Source of the DNA: Rhizobacter sp.
GTDB lineage: Bacteria; Pseudomonadota; Gammaproteobacteria; Burkholderiales; Burkholderiaceae_C
Assembly (NCBI GenBank): GCA_025359585.1
Contig: JANYFX010000166.1
Location: 1 to 10,342 of the forward strand
DNA: 10,342 bases
Direction of reading: 5' to 3'
Part shown: positions 4,228-10,342 of the stretch, in pieces
Layout: every line of letters starts with the position of its first letter
Numbering within the stretch: the stretch's first letter is position 1
Notes under the pieces: generated by a model
Database searches by the model: none
What the model was told of the DNA's origin: nothing
Seen by the model: the letters and a program-made list of their open reading frames with translations, nothing else
Position numbers and translations under genes: made by a program

Positions 4228-6237
4228 TCACGCCGCTGCCTTCAGGCGCAGCAACTCCCCGCCTTCGTTGACCTGATCGCCCACCGCGTAGAGCAGTTCT
4301 TCGACCGTGCCGTCGCGCGGTGCGGCAATCGTGTGTTCCATCTTCATCGCTTCCATCACGGCGAGCGGCTGACCGGCCTTGACCGTGTCGCCCACGGCGG
4401 CCAGGAAAGCGATCACCTTGCCCGGCATCGGCGCCGTCAGGCCGCCCGCTTCGGCGCCACCGCCATCGGCCGCGTGGGCGATCGGATCGAACTCGTCGAC
4501 CACCGCCGAGCCTTCGGGCGCGAACACGCTGAAGCGCTCGCCGGTGGCGTAGACGCTGAGGGTCCAGCGGCGCTCGCCGAGCAGCACATCGTGGCGCTCG
4601 TCGGCGCGTGATGAGGCACCGAAGGGCCAGCGCTGCCCGCTCGTCGCCAGCGTCATGCCCGCCGCGCCACCGGCCCGCTCCAGCGTGAAGAGGTGGTGGC
4701 TGCCCTGGGCCTGGATGTCGAAACGGCGCGAGGCCTTGCCATGCAGTCGCCAGCCGTCGCGGCGAGACCACGGGTCGGTGGTCTCGAGAACCCGCTCGGC
4801 CGCGAGCGTGTGCGCCACCACGCCGGCAGCGGCGACTTCGAGCGGCAACGGCGCCGCGTTGAAGAGCACCGCGCGCTCGCGCTCGATCAAGGCCGTGTCG
4901 AGATCGGCGTGGGCAAACGAGCTGCTGGCCGCCACCCGGCGCAAGAACGCGACGTTGGTGTGCAGGCCGACGATGTGCGTTTGCGCCAAGGCCAGGTCGA
5001 GCCGGGCGAGGGCTTGTGCACGGTCGGCGCCCCAGACGATCAGCTTGGCGATCATCGGGTCGTAGTAGGGCGAGATCGTGTCGCCTTCGCGCACGCCGGC
5101 ATCCACACGCACGGCGCCGTGCTCGAAGCTCACCGCACCTTCGGGTGTGCGGTAAACGTCGAGCCGGCCGGTAGCGGGCAGGAATTGCGCGTCGGGGTTC
5201 TCGGCGCAGATGCGGGCTTCGATGGCGTGGCCGTGGATGCGCAGTTCGTGCTGCTGCAGCGGCAGCGGCTCGCCCGCGGCCACCCGCAGTTGCCACTCCA
5301 CCAGATCGAGGCCTGTGATCGCTTCGGTCACGGGGTGTTCGACCTGCAGCCGCGTGTTCATCTCCATGAAGAAGAAGCGCAGGTCGCCGTCCGAGGTCGG
5401 CTCGGCGATGAACTCCACCGTGCCCGCACCGACGTAACCCACGGCCTTCGCTGCGGCCACGGCCGCAGCACCCATCTCGGCACGCCGCGCTTCGCTCATG
5501 CCGGGCGCGGGCGCTTCTTCGAGCACCTTCTGGTGCCGCCGCTGAACCGAACAGTCGCGCTCGAACAGGTAGACGCAGTGGCCCTGTGTGTCACCGAAGA
5601 CCTGGATCTCGATGTGGCGCGGCCGCGTGACATAACGTTCAATCAGCACGGCGTCGTCACCGAAGCTGTTGATCGCTTCGCGCTTGCACGACGCGAGCGC
5701 GGCGTCGAACTCTTCGGTCTTGGTGACGATGCGCATGCCCTTGCCGCCGCCGCCCGCACTGGCCTTGATCAGCACCGGGTAGCCGATCGCCTCGGCCTCG
5801 CGCTTGAGCAAGGCCGGGTTCTGGTCGGCGCCGTGGTAACCCGGCACCAGCGGCACGCCGGCCTTTTCCATCAGCTGCTTCGAGGCCGACTTGAGGCCCA
5901 TCGCCTTGATGGCTGAAGGCGGCGGGCCGATGAAGACGAGCCCGGCATCGGCGCAGGCCTGCGCGAAGCCGTCGTTCTCGCTCAGGAAGCCGTACCCCGG
6001 GTGGACCGCCTGCGCGCCGGTGGCAAGCGCGGCTTCGATGATGCGGGCGCCGAGCAGGTAACTTTCCTTGGGTGACGACGGCCCGATGTGCACCGCTTCG
6101 TCGCAGGCGAGCACGTGCTTGGCGCTCGCATCGGCGTCGGAGTAGACCGCAACAGTGCGGATGCCGAGCTTGCGCGCGGTGGCGGCCACGCGGCACGCGA
6201 TTTCGCCACGGTTGGCGATCAGAATCTTCGTGAACAT
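4228..6237 (-). CDS. liuD: Methylcrotonyl-CoA carboxylase alpha subunit (biotin carboxylase + BCCP)
   Basis: Carboxylates its own biotin with ATP and bicarbonate, then hands the carboxyl group to a partner beta subunit that makes 3-methylglutaconyl-CoA. The protein is 669 residues with domains in family order: biotin carboxylase N-domain (about 1-110, opening MFTKILIANRGEIACRV), ATP-grasp (about 115-310; glycine-rich loop ASAGGGGKGMRIV near 159-171, EMNTRLQVEHPVTE near 292-305), biotin carboxylase C-domain (to about 440), a linker/BT region, and a C-terminal biotinyl domain with Lys632 in MEAMKME. All key residues look intact. The frame is open to an ATG at 6264, but the ATG at 6237 is preferred because GGAG lies 5 nt upstream and the family N-terminus starts there. 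Propionyl- or geranyl-CoA carboxylase alpha subunits are similar. The neighbouring HMG-CoA lyase and LiuC-like hydratase favour methylcrotonyl-CoA. Confidence 0.95.
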   Translation of the reverse strand: MFTKILIANRGEIACRVAATARKLGIRTVAVYSDADASAKHVLACDEAVHIGPSSPKESYLLGARIIEAALATGAQAVHPGYGFLSENDGFAQACADAGLVFIGPPPSAIKAMGLKSASKQLMEKAGVPLVPGYHGADQNPALLKREAEAIGYPVLIKASAGGGGKGMRIVTKTEEFDAALASCKREAINSFGDDAVLIERYVTRPRHIEIQVFGDTQGHCVYLFERDCSVQRRHQKVLEEAPAPGMSEARRAEMGAAAVAAAKAVGYVGAGTVEFIAEPTSDGDLRFFFMEMNTRLQVEHPVTEAITGLDLVEWQLRVAAGEPLPLQQHELRIHGHAIEARICAENPDAQFLPATGRLDVYRTPEGAVSFEHGAVRVDAGVREGDTISPYYDPMIAKLIVWGADRAQALARLDLALAQTHIVGLHTNVAFLRRVAASSSFAHADLDTALIERERAVLFNAAPLPLEVAAAGVVAHTLAAERVLETTDPWSRRDGWRLHGKASRRFDIQAQGSHHLFTLERAGGAAGMTLATSGQRWPFGASSRADERHDVLLGERRWTLSVYATGERFSVFAPEGSAVVDEFDPIAHAADGGGAEAGGLTAPMPGKVIAFLAAVGDTVKAGQPLAVMEAMKMEHTIAAPRDGTVEELLYAVGDQVNEGGELLRLKAAA

Positions 6238-6240
6238 CTC

Positions 6241-6246
6241 GTCTCC
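6241..6246 (-). promoter_or_regulatory. Ribosome binding site deciding the carboxylase start
   Basis: The minus strand reads GGAGAC, with its GGAG core 5 nt before the ATG at 6237. The upstream ATG at 6264, which overlaps the hydrolase stop as ATGA, would add nine residues (MKRALDGDE) not expected in this family. It may act only to couple translation. Confidence 0.6.
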
Positions 6247-6260
6247 ATCAAGGGCTCGCT

Positions 6261-7427
6261 TCAAGGGGCCCAGACCACATCACCATCGACCGCGTACAGC
6301 TTGCAGGCTTCACCGCGCCTGGCACAAAAGCCGAGCGCCTTGCCCATCGCCCAATCACCATTGGCCCAGCCGGTCGCGCCATTCGGGCCTGCGGCAAAAG
6401 CACGCGGTGTTTTGCTTTCCAGAAACTTTCGGTAGATGCCGTCTTTCGCGGCTTGATTCGCCGGCAGCTTGTCGACCTCGTCGACTTTCGCGAAGGCGCT
6501 TGGCCGAGGCCGCGCAATCACTCCGGGCTTGCCGAAGCCGAGCCTCGCCAGGTAGTCGTCGACCAGTGGCACCCAATGGTCCATATCGAGGTTCACGCCA
6601 CCGTGGCCGTCTTGCCCGACCGGGGGCAGGCTCTGGAATTCGGCCAGGCCGCCACCGGCCGTCCACGCCTCGTGCCAGCGGCGCGGTGTGCCGGCGCCCC
6701 AATACAAATCGTTCTGCCAGTAGAGCCACAGCATGCTCACCCTGGCGCCCTTCGCGAAGCTGCCGAACACACTCGCCACCTGCTGCGGGCTGCACGGGTT
6801 GCCGGGGTTTTTCTCCGGGTCTCCGCCCACACCGCCGGCGAAGTTCACCGCCCCCAGCAAGCCCGCCGGCTGGCGCCCGACCGTGGCCACCGCCGTGAGC
6901 CCGCCGACCGACTGGCCCATCACGAGCCAGCGTGTCGCGTCGATGAACGGCAGCGTCTTCGCGAACTCGAGCGTGGCGAGCACCTGGTCTGAAGCGGCGA
7001 CGGCCATCGGCTCGATCCGCAGCGAGCGGCACTCGCCACTGGCCTCGGGGTCGAAGTCGCCATAGGTTTGCGCGTAGCCCACGCGCGTGGGCAGCAGCAC
7101 CACGAAGCCTTTGTTGACGAGGTAACGCGACAGGTGCTCGAAGCGCTGCACACCTTGCGTGGCGCGCTTCTCGCTGGTGGCGCGGCCGTGGTTCATGATG
7201 ACGAGCGGGAACGGGCCGTCGCCCTTGGGCCGGAAGATCGTGACCGGAATCTCGCGCGTCTCCTGGCGGCCGTAGAGGTCTTTCACGGTGACGCTGATCT
7301 GCCGGGTTTCTTCGCGCATGTCACGCGCGACGGGCGCATCGGCCTGTGCCAGCGCAACACCCGCCCACAGCGACGCGAGGGCCACCATCACCCGGGCGAG
7401 CGGCTTGAAGAATCGGTCAGGGCACAT
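6261..7427 (-). CDS. Exported alpha/beta hydrolase with an extra C-terminal module
   Basis: A 388-residue hydrolase of the dienelactone hydrolase/PET-hydrolase-like group; substrate unknown. Seen: a basic N-terminus (MCPDRFFKPLAR), a hydrophobic core and ALA/AQA cleavage sites near residues 27-29, so it should be periplasmic or secreted. Catalytic domain: VIMNHG near 77-81 (oxyanion region), nucleophile Ser173 in GQSVGG, likely acid Asp240 (WQND), and His275 (DGHGG) or His284 (DMDHW). After about residue 300 comes a separate module (331-386): RKFLESKTPRAFAAGPNG, TGWANG, then Cys368 and Cys375 and KLYAVDGDVVW. I recall similar tails on other proteobacterial exported proteins, with no assigned function. 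The start overlaps the DUF4126 stop by 11 nt; M14 is an alternative but would remove the basic n-region. A secreted enzyme is out of place among cytoplasmic acyl-CoA enzymes. Confidence 0.87.
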   Translation of the reverse strand: MCPDRFFKPLARVMVALASLWAGVALAQADAPVARDMREETRQISVTVKDLYGRQETREIPVTIFRPKGDGPFPLVIMNHGRATSEKRATQGVQRFEHLSRYLVNKGFVVLLPTRVGYAQTYGDFDPEASGECRSLRIEPMAVAASDQVLATLEFAKTLPFIDATRWLVMGQSVGGLTAVATVGRQPAGLLGAVNFAGGVGGDPEKNPGNPCSPQQVASVFGSFAKGARVSMLWLYWQNDLYWGAGTPRRWHEAWTAGGGLAEFQSLPPVGQDGHGGVNLDMDHWVPLVDDYLARLGFGKPGVIARPRPSAFAKVDEVDKLPANQAAKDGIYRKFLESKTPRAFAAGPNGATGWANGDWAMGKALGFCARRGEACKLYAVDGDVVWAP

Positions 7428-8028
7428 CGGTCACCGGCGCACGGCCCGCGAGGCGCCGAACGATGCCGCGCAGAAACTTCGCAAAGGCCCAGATCAGCCC
7501 GAGCATCACGACCAGCGCAATCGCCAGCGCCACGAAGAACACGGTCGGGTGCGCCCATGACAACCACAGGCTGACCGGCACCACGCTGTCGCCGAGCAAC
7601 GACATCGCGATGTTCGAAAACGGCTCGGGCGAGGTGTTCACGGCCGCGCGCGTGGTCGCCTTGGCCACGTGGCTGGTGGCCGCGAGCGTGCCGCCCATCA
7701 GCGCGGCTGCCATCGCCCAGCTGGCCTGATCGGCACCGAAGACCGCCGCAGCGAGCGCCGCGCCGGCAGGCACCCGCACCAGCGTGTGAATCAGATCCCA
7801 GAGGCTGTCCACGCCGGGAATCTTGTCGGCGAAAAACTCGACGAAGAGCATCAAGCCGCTGGCGCCCAACATCAGCGGCGACTGCAAAAGCTTCAACCCT
7901 GATGGCAGATCGACCCAGCCCATGAAGCCGGCCATGCCGGTCAGGAACAGCACGGCGTACAGACGCAGGCCACTGGCCCAGCCGAGGCCGGCGGCCACGG
8001 CGAGCAACTGGGTCGTGTCGAGGTTCAT
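7417..8028 (-). CDS. DUF4126 family membrane protein
   Basis: A 203-residue integral membrane protein of DUF4126, function unknown. Seen: about five hydrophobic segments (roughly residues 7-35, 50-66, 85-99, 103-120 and 160-185), the conserved GWASGLRLYAVLFLTG in the first segment, VEFFADKIPGVDSLWD near 63-78, and the family hallmark KATTRAAVNTSPEPFSNI near 123-140, ending in a basic tail (FLRGIVRRLAGR) likely to face the cytoplasm. The frame is open to 8460, but the upstream part is a shadow of the hydratase. The ATG at 8028 overlaps the hydratase stop as ATGA and begins the family domain. Its place in the operon implies co-expression with leucine/isovalerate enzymes; a transport or membrane-adaptation role would be a guess. 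Confidence 0.93.
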   Translation of the reverse strand: MNLDTTQLLAVAAGLGWASGLRLYAVLFLTGMAGFMGWVDLPSGLKLLQSPLMLGASGLMLFVEFFADKIPGVDSLWDLIHTLVRVPAGAALAAAVFGADQASWAMAAALMGGTLAATSHVAKATTRAAVNTSPEPFSNIAMSLLGDSVVPVSLWLSWAHPTVFFVALAIALVVMLGLIWAFAKFLRGIVRRLAGRAPVTDVP

Positions 8029-8825
8029 GCCGGCCCTGCGAGCCAGGCCGGCGCGCGTTTGTTCAGGAAACTCTGCACACCTTCGCGGCCTTCGTCGCTG
8101 GCGCGGATGTCGGCGATGCGGCGCGCGGTCTCGGCGCGCAGGGTGGCGTCGAGCGGCAGGCCGGCCACGTCCTGCACCAGTTTCTTGCAGGCGCGCGTGG
8201 CCATCGGGCCGTTGGCGACGAGCGTGGCGACGATCTGGTCGACCTTGGTGTCGAGCGCCTCGGCCGCACACAGCTCGTGCACGAAACCCATCGTGTGCGC
8301 CTGCGCCGCCGTGAAGCGCTCGGCCGTCACGAAGTAGCGCCGCGACGCCTGCTCGCCCATCGCGCGGATCACATACGGGCTGATCGTGCCGGGCAACAAG
8401 CCGAGCCTGGCTTCGCTCAGGCAGAAGTTGACGCCCTCGGCGGCCACGAGCACGTCGCACACCGCCGCCAGACCCACACCACCGGCATAACAGTCACCAT
8501 GAACGCGCCCGACCACCGGCACCGGGCAGCGCCACACGGCCCACAGCATGTCGGCCAGCGCCTGCGCGTCGGCACGGTTCTGCTCCCAGTTGAAGTCGGC
8601 CATCGCCCGCATCCAGCTCAGGTCGGCGCCGGCACAGAAGGCTTTGCCATGGCCGCCGAGCACGATCGCGCGCAGTTGCGTGTCGGCCGAGAGTTCGGTG
8701 AACACACGCGTCAGTTCGGCGATCGTGGTTTCGTTGAAGGCGTTGCGCACTTCGGGGCGGTTCAGGAACACGCGTGCGACAAAGGGTGACGGGCGTTGCA
8801 CGTCGAGCAGGGATGCGGTCGTCAT
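8025..8825 (-). CDS. liuC: Enoyl-CoA hydratase/isomerase family, LiuC-like methylglutaconyl-CoA hydratase
   Basis: Probably hydrates 3-methylglutaconyl-CoA to HMG-CoA, linking the carboxylase to the lyase. It is a 266-residue cytoplasmic crotonase-fold protein. Seen: NRPEVRNAFNE at 22-32, the CoA-binding/oxyanion loop AFCAGADLSWM at 62-72, the second oxyanion loop DCYAGGVGLAAVCD at 111-124, and SEARLGLLPGTISPYV at 137-152 with Glu138. The position of rat crotonase Glu144 is Gly118 here, while Glu138 matches Glu164. As I recall them, bacterial LiuC proteins also have GVGL and SEVRxGL...ISP motifs, so this supports the methylglutaconyl/carboxygeranoyl-CoA type over a generic beta-oxidation hydratase. 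Both ends overlap neighbours by 4 nt (ATGA with the DinB gene upstream, and again with DUF4126 downstream). Confidence 0.93.
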   Translation of the reverse strand: MTTASLLDVQRPSPFVARVFLNRPEVRNAFNETTIAELTRVFTELSADTQLRAIVLGGHGKAFCAGADLSWMRAMADFNWEQNRADAQALADMLWAVWRCPVPVVGRVHGDCYAGGVGLAAVCDVLVAAEGVNFCLSEARLGLLPGTISPYVIRAMGEQASRRYFVTAERFTAAQAHTMGFVHELCAAEALDTKVDQIVATLVANGPMATRACKKLVQDVAGLPLDATLRAETARRIADIRASDEGREGVQSFLNKRAPAWLAGPA

Positions 8826-9334
8826 GGTCTGGCACTTTCGGCTTGCAGCATCCACACCAGGTCGAGCTCGGGGCAGGGGCGGCCCATCGCGGTGATGGCC
8901 GCGGTGATCTGGCCGCGGTGGTGGGTGGCGTGGTTGAAGACATGCGCCAGCGTTGGCGCGAAGGGCAGCAATTGCGGCACGCCGCGCGTGGTGGTGTAGG
9001 CCAGCATCGAGTCGAAGCGCGGCGCGTCCCAGGCCTTGATCAAGGGCCGCCAGTGCGTCACCGCCTCGAGCAGCTTTTCGCGCAGCACCGCACGGTCGGT
9101 TTCGAGTTCGGTGTTCAGGGCGATCTGGCGCGACACGCCCTCTGCGAAACGCGGAAACCACAGCCCGTGTTCGGCCACCAGCAGGTGGTTCAGCGTGCCG
9201 TGCACACTCTTGAAAAACAGCCCGCACTCGCGCCGGTAGTCGGCCTCGGGCAAGGCGTCGACATGCTCGAAGAGCTTGCGCGTGGCCCAAGCGTTGTAAC
9301 GCGCGAGCATCAGGAAGTGGGCCTGCGCGTCCAT
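8822..9334 (-). CDS. DinB-fold family protein
   Basis: A 170-residue four-helix-bundle protein of the DinB/DfsB family. Characterised relatives are metal-dependent thiol transferases or isomerases (bacillithiol transferase, maleylpyruvate isomerase); most are uncharacterised. Seen: the N-terminal helix FLMLARYNAWATRKLFEHV, then SVHGTLNHLLVAE with His50, and the C-terminal helix HVFNHATHHRGQITAAI with His135 and His139. These three form the expected metal-binding triad. Length is typical. It has no signal peptide. It starts 3 nt after the acyl-CoA dehydrogenase stop and ends overlapping the hydratase start by 4 nt, so it is firmly inside the operon. A job in thiol or CoA-intermediate chemistry is possible but is inference from context only. 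Confidence 0.92.
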   Translation of the reverse strand: MDAQAHFLMLARYNAWATRKLFEHVDALPEADYRRECGLFFKSVHGTLNHLLVAEHGLWFPRFAEGVSRQIALNTELETDRAVLREKLLEAVTHWRPLIKAWDAPRFDSMLAYTTTRGVPQLLPFAPTLAHVFNHATHHRGQITAAITAMGRPCPELDLVWMLQAESARP

Positions 9335-9337
9335 CGT

Positions 9338-10342
9338 TCAGTAGCGCTTGGCGACCTCGTCGAGCATCACTTCGGTGGCGCCGCCGCCGATCGCAAGCAC
9401 GCGCGCGTCGCGCCACAGGCGCTCGATCGCGGTGTCTCGCATGTAGCCCATGCCGCCGTGGAACTGCTGGCAGGTCTGCACGACTTCGTTGACGAGTTCG
9501 CCGGTCAGCGCCTTCAGCATCGACACTTCCTGCACCACATCGTGCTGCTGCGTCACGCGCCAGGCGCAGTGGTACATGAACGAACGCGCGGCCCGCACCT
9601 TGGCATCGAGCATCGCGATGCGCTGGCGCACCACCTGCTTGTCGAACAGCGTGCTGCCGAAGGCCTGGCGCTGGCGCACGAAGTCGAGCGTCGTCTTCAG
9701 CGCCTGCGTGCAGTGGCCGATCGCCATCGCACCCAGCGCGATGCGCTCGGTCTGGAAGTTCTTCATCACCGAATAGAAGCCCTTGTTCTCCTCACCGAGC
9801 AGGTTCTCGGCCGGGATGCGGCAGTTGTCGAACACCAGCTCGGCGGTGTCCGACGACAGCCAGCCCGACTTCTTCAGCGAGCGGCCGACCGTGAACCCCT
9901 TTGTTCCCTTCTCTACGATGAACATCGACATGCCGTGGCGCGCACTCGTCGTCTTCGCAGCGATGAAGTAGAGGTCGGCGTGCACGCCGTTGGTGATGAA
10001 GAGCTTGGTTCCATTGAGCACCCAATGGTCGCCGTCGCCGCTCTTGTCAAGGATGGCCGTGGTCTTGATGCCGGCCACGTCGGAACCCGCGCCCGGCTCG
10101 GTGATGCCGACCGCCGTGATCGTGCGGCCACTGATCACACCCGGCATGTACTTCGCGTGCTGCGCCGCCGTGCCCGCGTGGTGCAGATGCGGGCTGGCCA
10201 TGTCGGTGTGCACGAGCACGGTGATGATGAAACCACCGAAGGTCGACTGCGACAGCGCTTCGGCGAACACCAGGTTGGTCAGCGCATCGGCTTCGGCGCC
10301 GCCGTATTCGCTCGAATACATCAGGCCGAACAGGCCGGCGTC
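9338..10342 (-). CDS. Acyl-CoA dehydrogenase (partial, N-terminus off right edge)
   Basis: An FAD-dependent cytoplasmic enzyme that introduces the alpha-beta double bond into an acyl-CoA and passes electrons to ETF. The window holds 334 C-terminal residues; about 50 are missing. The reading frame stays open to the edge (DAGLFGLMYSSEYGG), so the ATG at 10321 is internal. Seen (numbering from the first residue in the window): ITEPGAGSDVAG at 80-91, GWLSSDTAELVFDNCRIP at 160-177, and QQFHGGMGYM at 292-301 followed by ERLWRDARV. The C-terminal position that holds Glu376 in the medium-chain enzyme is Gly here (IGGGATEV, 318-325). A Glu sits instead at 199 (NFQTERIAL), the helix position used by isovaleryl-CoA and long-chain dehydrogenases. 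It lacks other features of canonical isovaleryl-CoA dehydrogenase near that Glu, so the substrate is uncertain; a branched or longer acyl-CoA is likely. Confidence 0.96.
   Translation of the reverse strand, partial: DAGLFGLMYSSEYGGAEADALTNLVFAEALSQSTFGGFIITVLVHTDMASPHLHHAGTAAQHAKYMPGVISGRTITAVGITEPGAGSDVAGIKTTAILDKSGDGDHWVLNGTKLFITNGVHADLYFIAAKTTSARHGMSMFIVEKGTKGFTVGRSLKKSGWLSSDTAELVFDNCRIPAENLLGEENKGFYSVMKNFQTERIALGAMAIGHCTQALKTTLDFVRQRQAFGSTLFDKQVVRQRIAMLDAKVRAARSFMYHCAWRVTQQHDVVQEVSMLKALTGELVNEVVQTCQQFHGGMGYMRDTAIERLWRDARVLAIGGGATEVMLDEVAKRY

Noticed and set aside
3713..5296. 527-residue minus-strand open frame across the carboxylase 3' end and the hypothetical gene
   Set aside because: The translation is a repetitive Arg/Ala/Gly string. 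The same DNA encodes a clean biotin carboxylase C-domain and biotinyl domain in another frame.
4693..5916. 407-residue plus-strand frame opposite the carboxylase
   Set aside because: Composition is typical of the antisense of a high-GC gene (His, Arg, Val, Asp rich), with no domain. The minus-strand carboxylase explains the region.

Overview
The window reads as a high-GC betaproteobacterial chromosome segment, most likely Burkholderiales of the Rubrivivax/Leptothrix/Methylibium type. This placement is an inference from base composition, strong G/C bias at codon third positions and the kinds of genes present; nothing in the window fixes the species. Twelve of thirteen supported protein genes lie on the minus strand, so the region is transcribed from high to low coordinates. 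One small gene lies on the plus strand.

Right part (10342 down to 4228): a tightly packed minus-strand operon. In order it holds an acyl-CoA dehydrogenase (cut by the right edge), a DinB-fold protein, a LiuC-like enoyl-CoA hydratase, a DUF4126 membrane protein, an exported alpha/beta hydrolase, and the biotin-carrying alpha subunit of an acyl-CoA carboxylase, best read as methylcrotonyl-CoA carboxylase. Gaps are 23 nt or less, and several neighbours overlap by 4 nt (ATGA) or 11 nt.

Middle (4227 to 3717): a plus-strand gene for an unrecognised protein of about 144 residues. It meets the carboxylase gene tail to tail over a strong stem-loop and starts 51 bp from the divergent HMG-CoA lyase gene. 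It splits the catabolic genes into two transcription units.

Left-middle (3716 to 828): HMG-CoA lyase, a YbaK-type aminoacyl-tRNA deacylase, a TlpA-like thioredoxin-fold protein, a DUF1289 zinc-ribbon-like protein and a 2-hydroxychromene-2-carboxylate isomerase-like protein, all on the minus strand, with 4-nt overlaps at two junctions. A 208-bp non-coding gap with two inverted repeats follows. The start of an MFS transporter of the metabolite:H+ symporter family then runs off the left edge.

Together the dehydrogenase, carboxylase, hydratase and lyase form the lower leucine/isovalerate (Liu) route: isovaleryl-CoA to methylcrotonyl-CoA, methylglutaconyl-CoA, HMG-CoA, then acetyl-CoA plus acetoacetate. 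The carboxylase beta subunit and a canonical isovaleryl-CoA dehydrogenase are not in the window and may lie beyond the right edge. I see no RNA gene, CRISPR array, insertion sequence, phage gene or obviously new defence system. The points of most interest are the unexplained passengers in the catabolic operon and the plus-strand gene that interrupts it.
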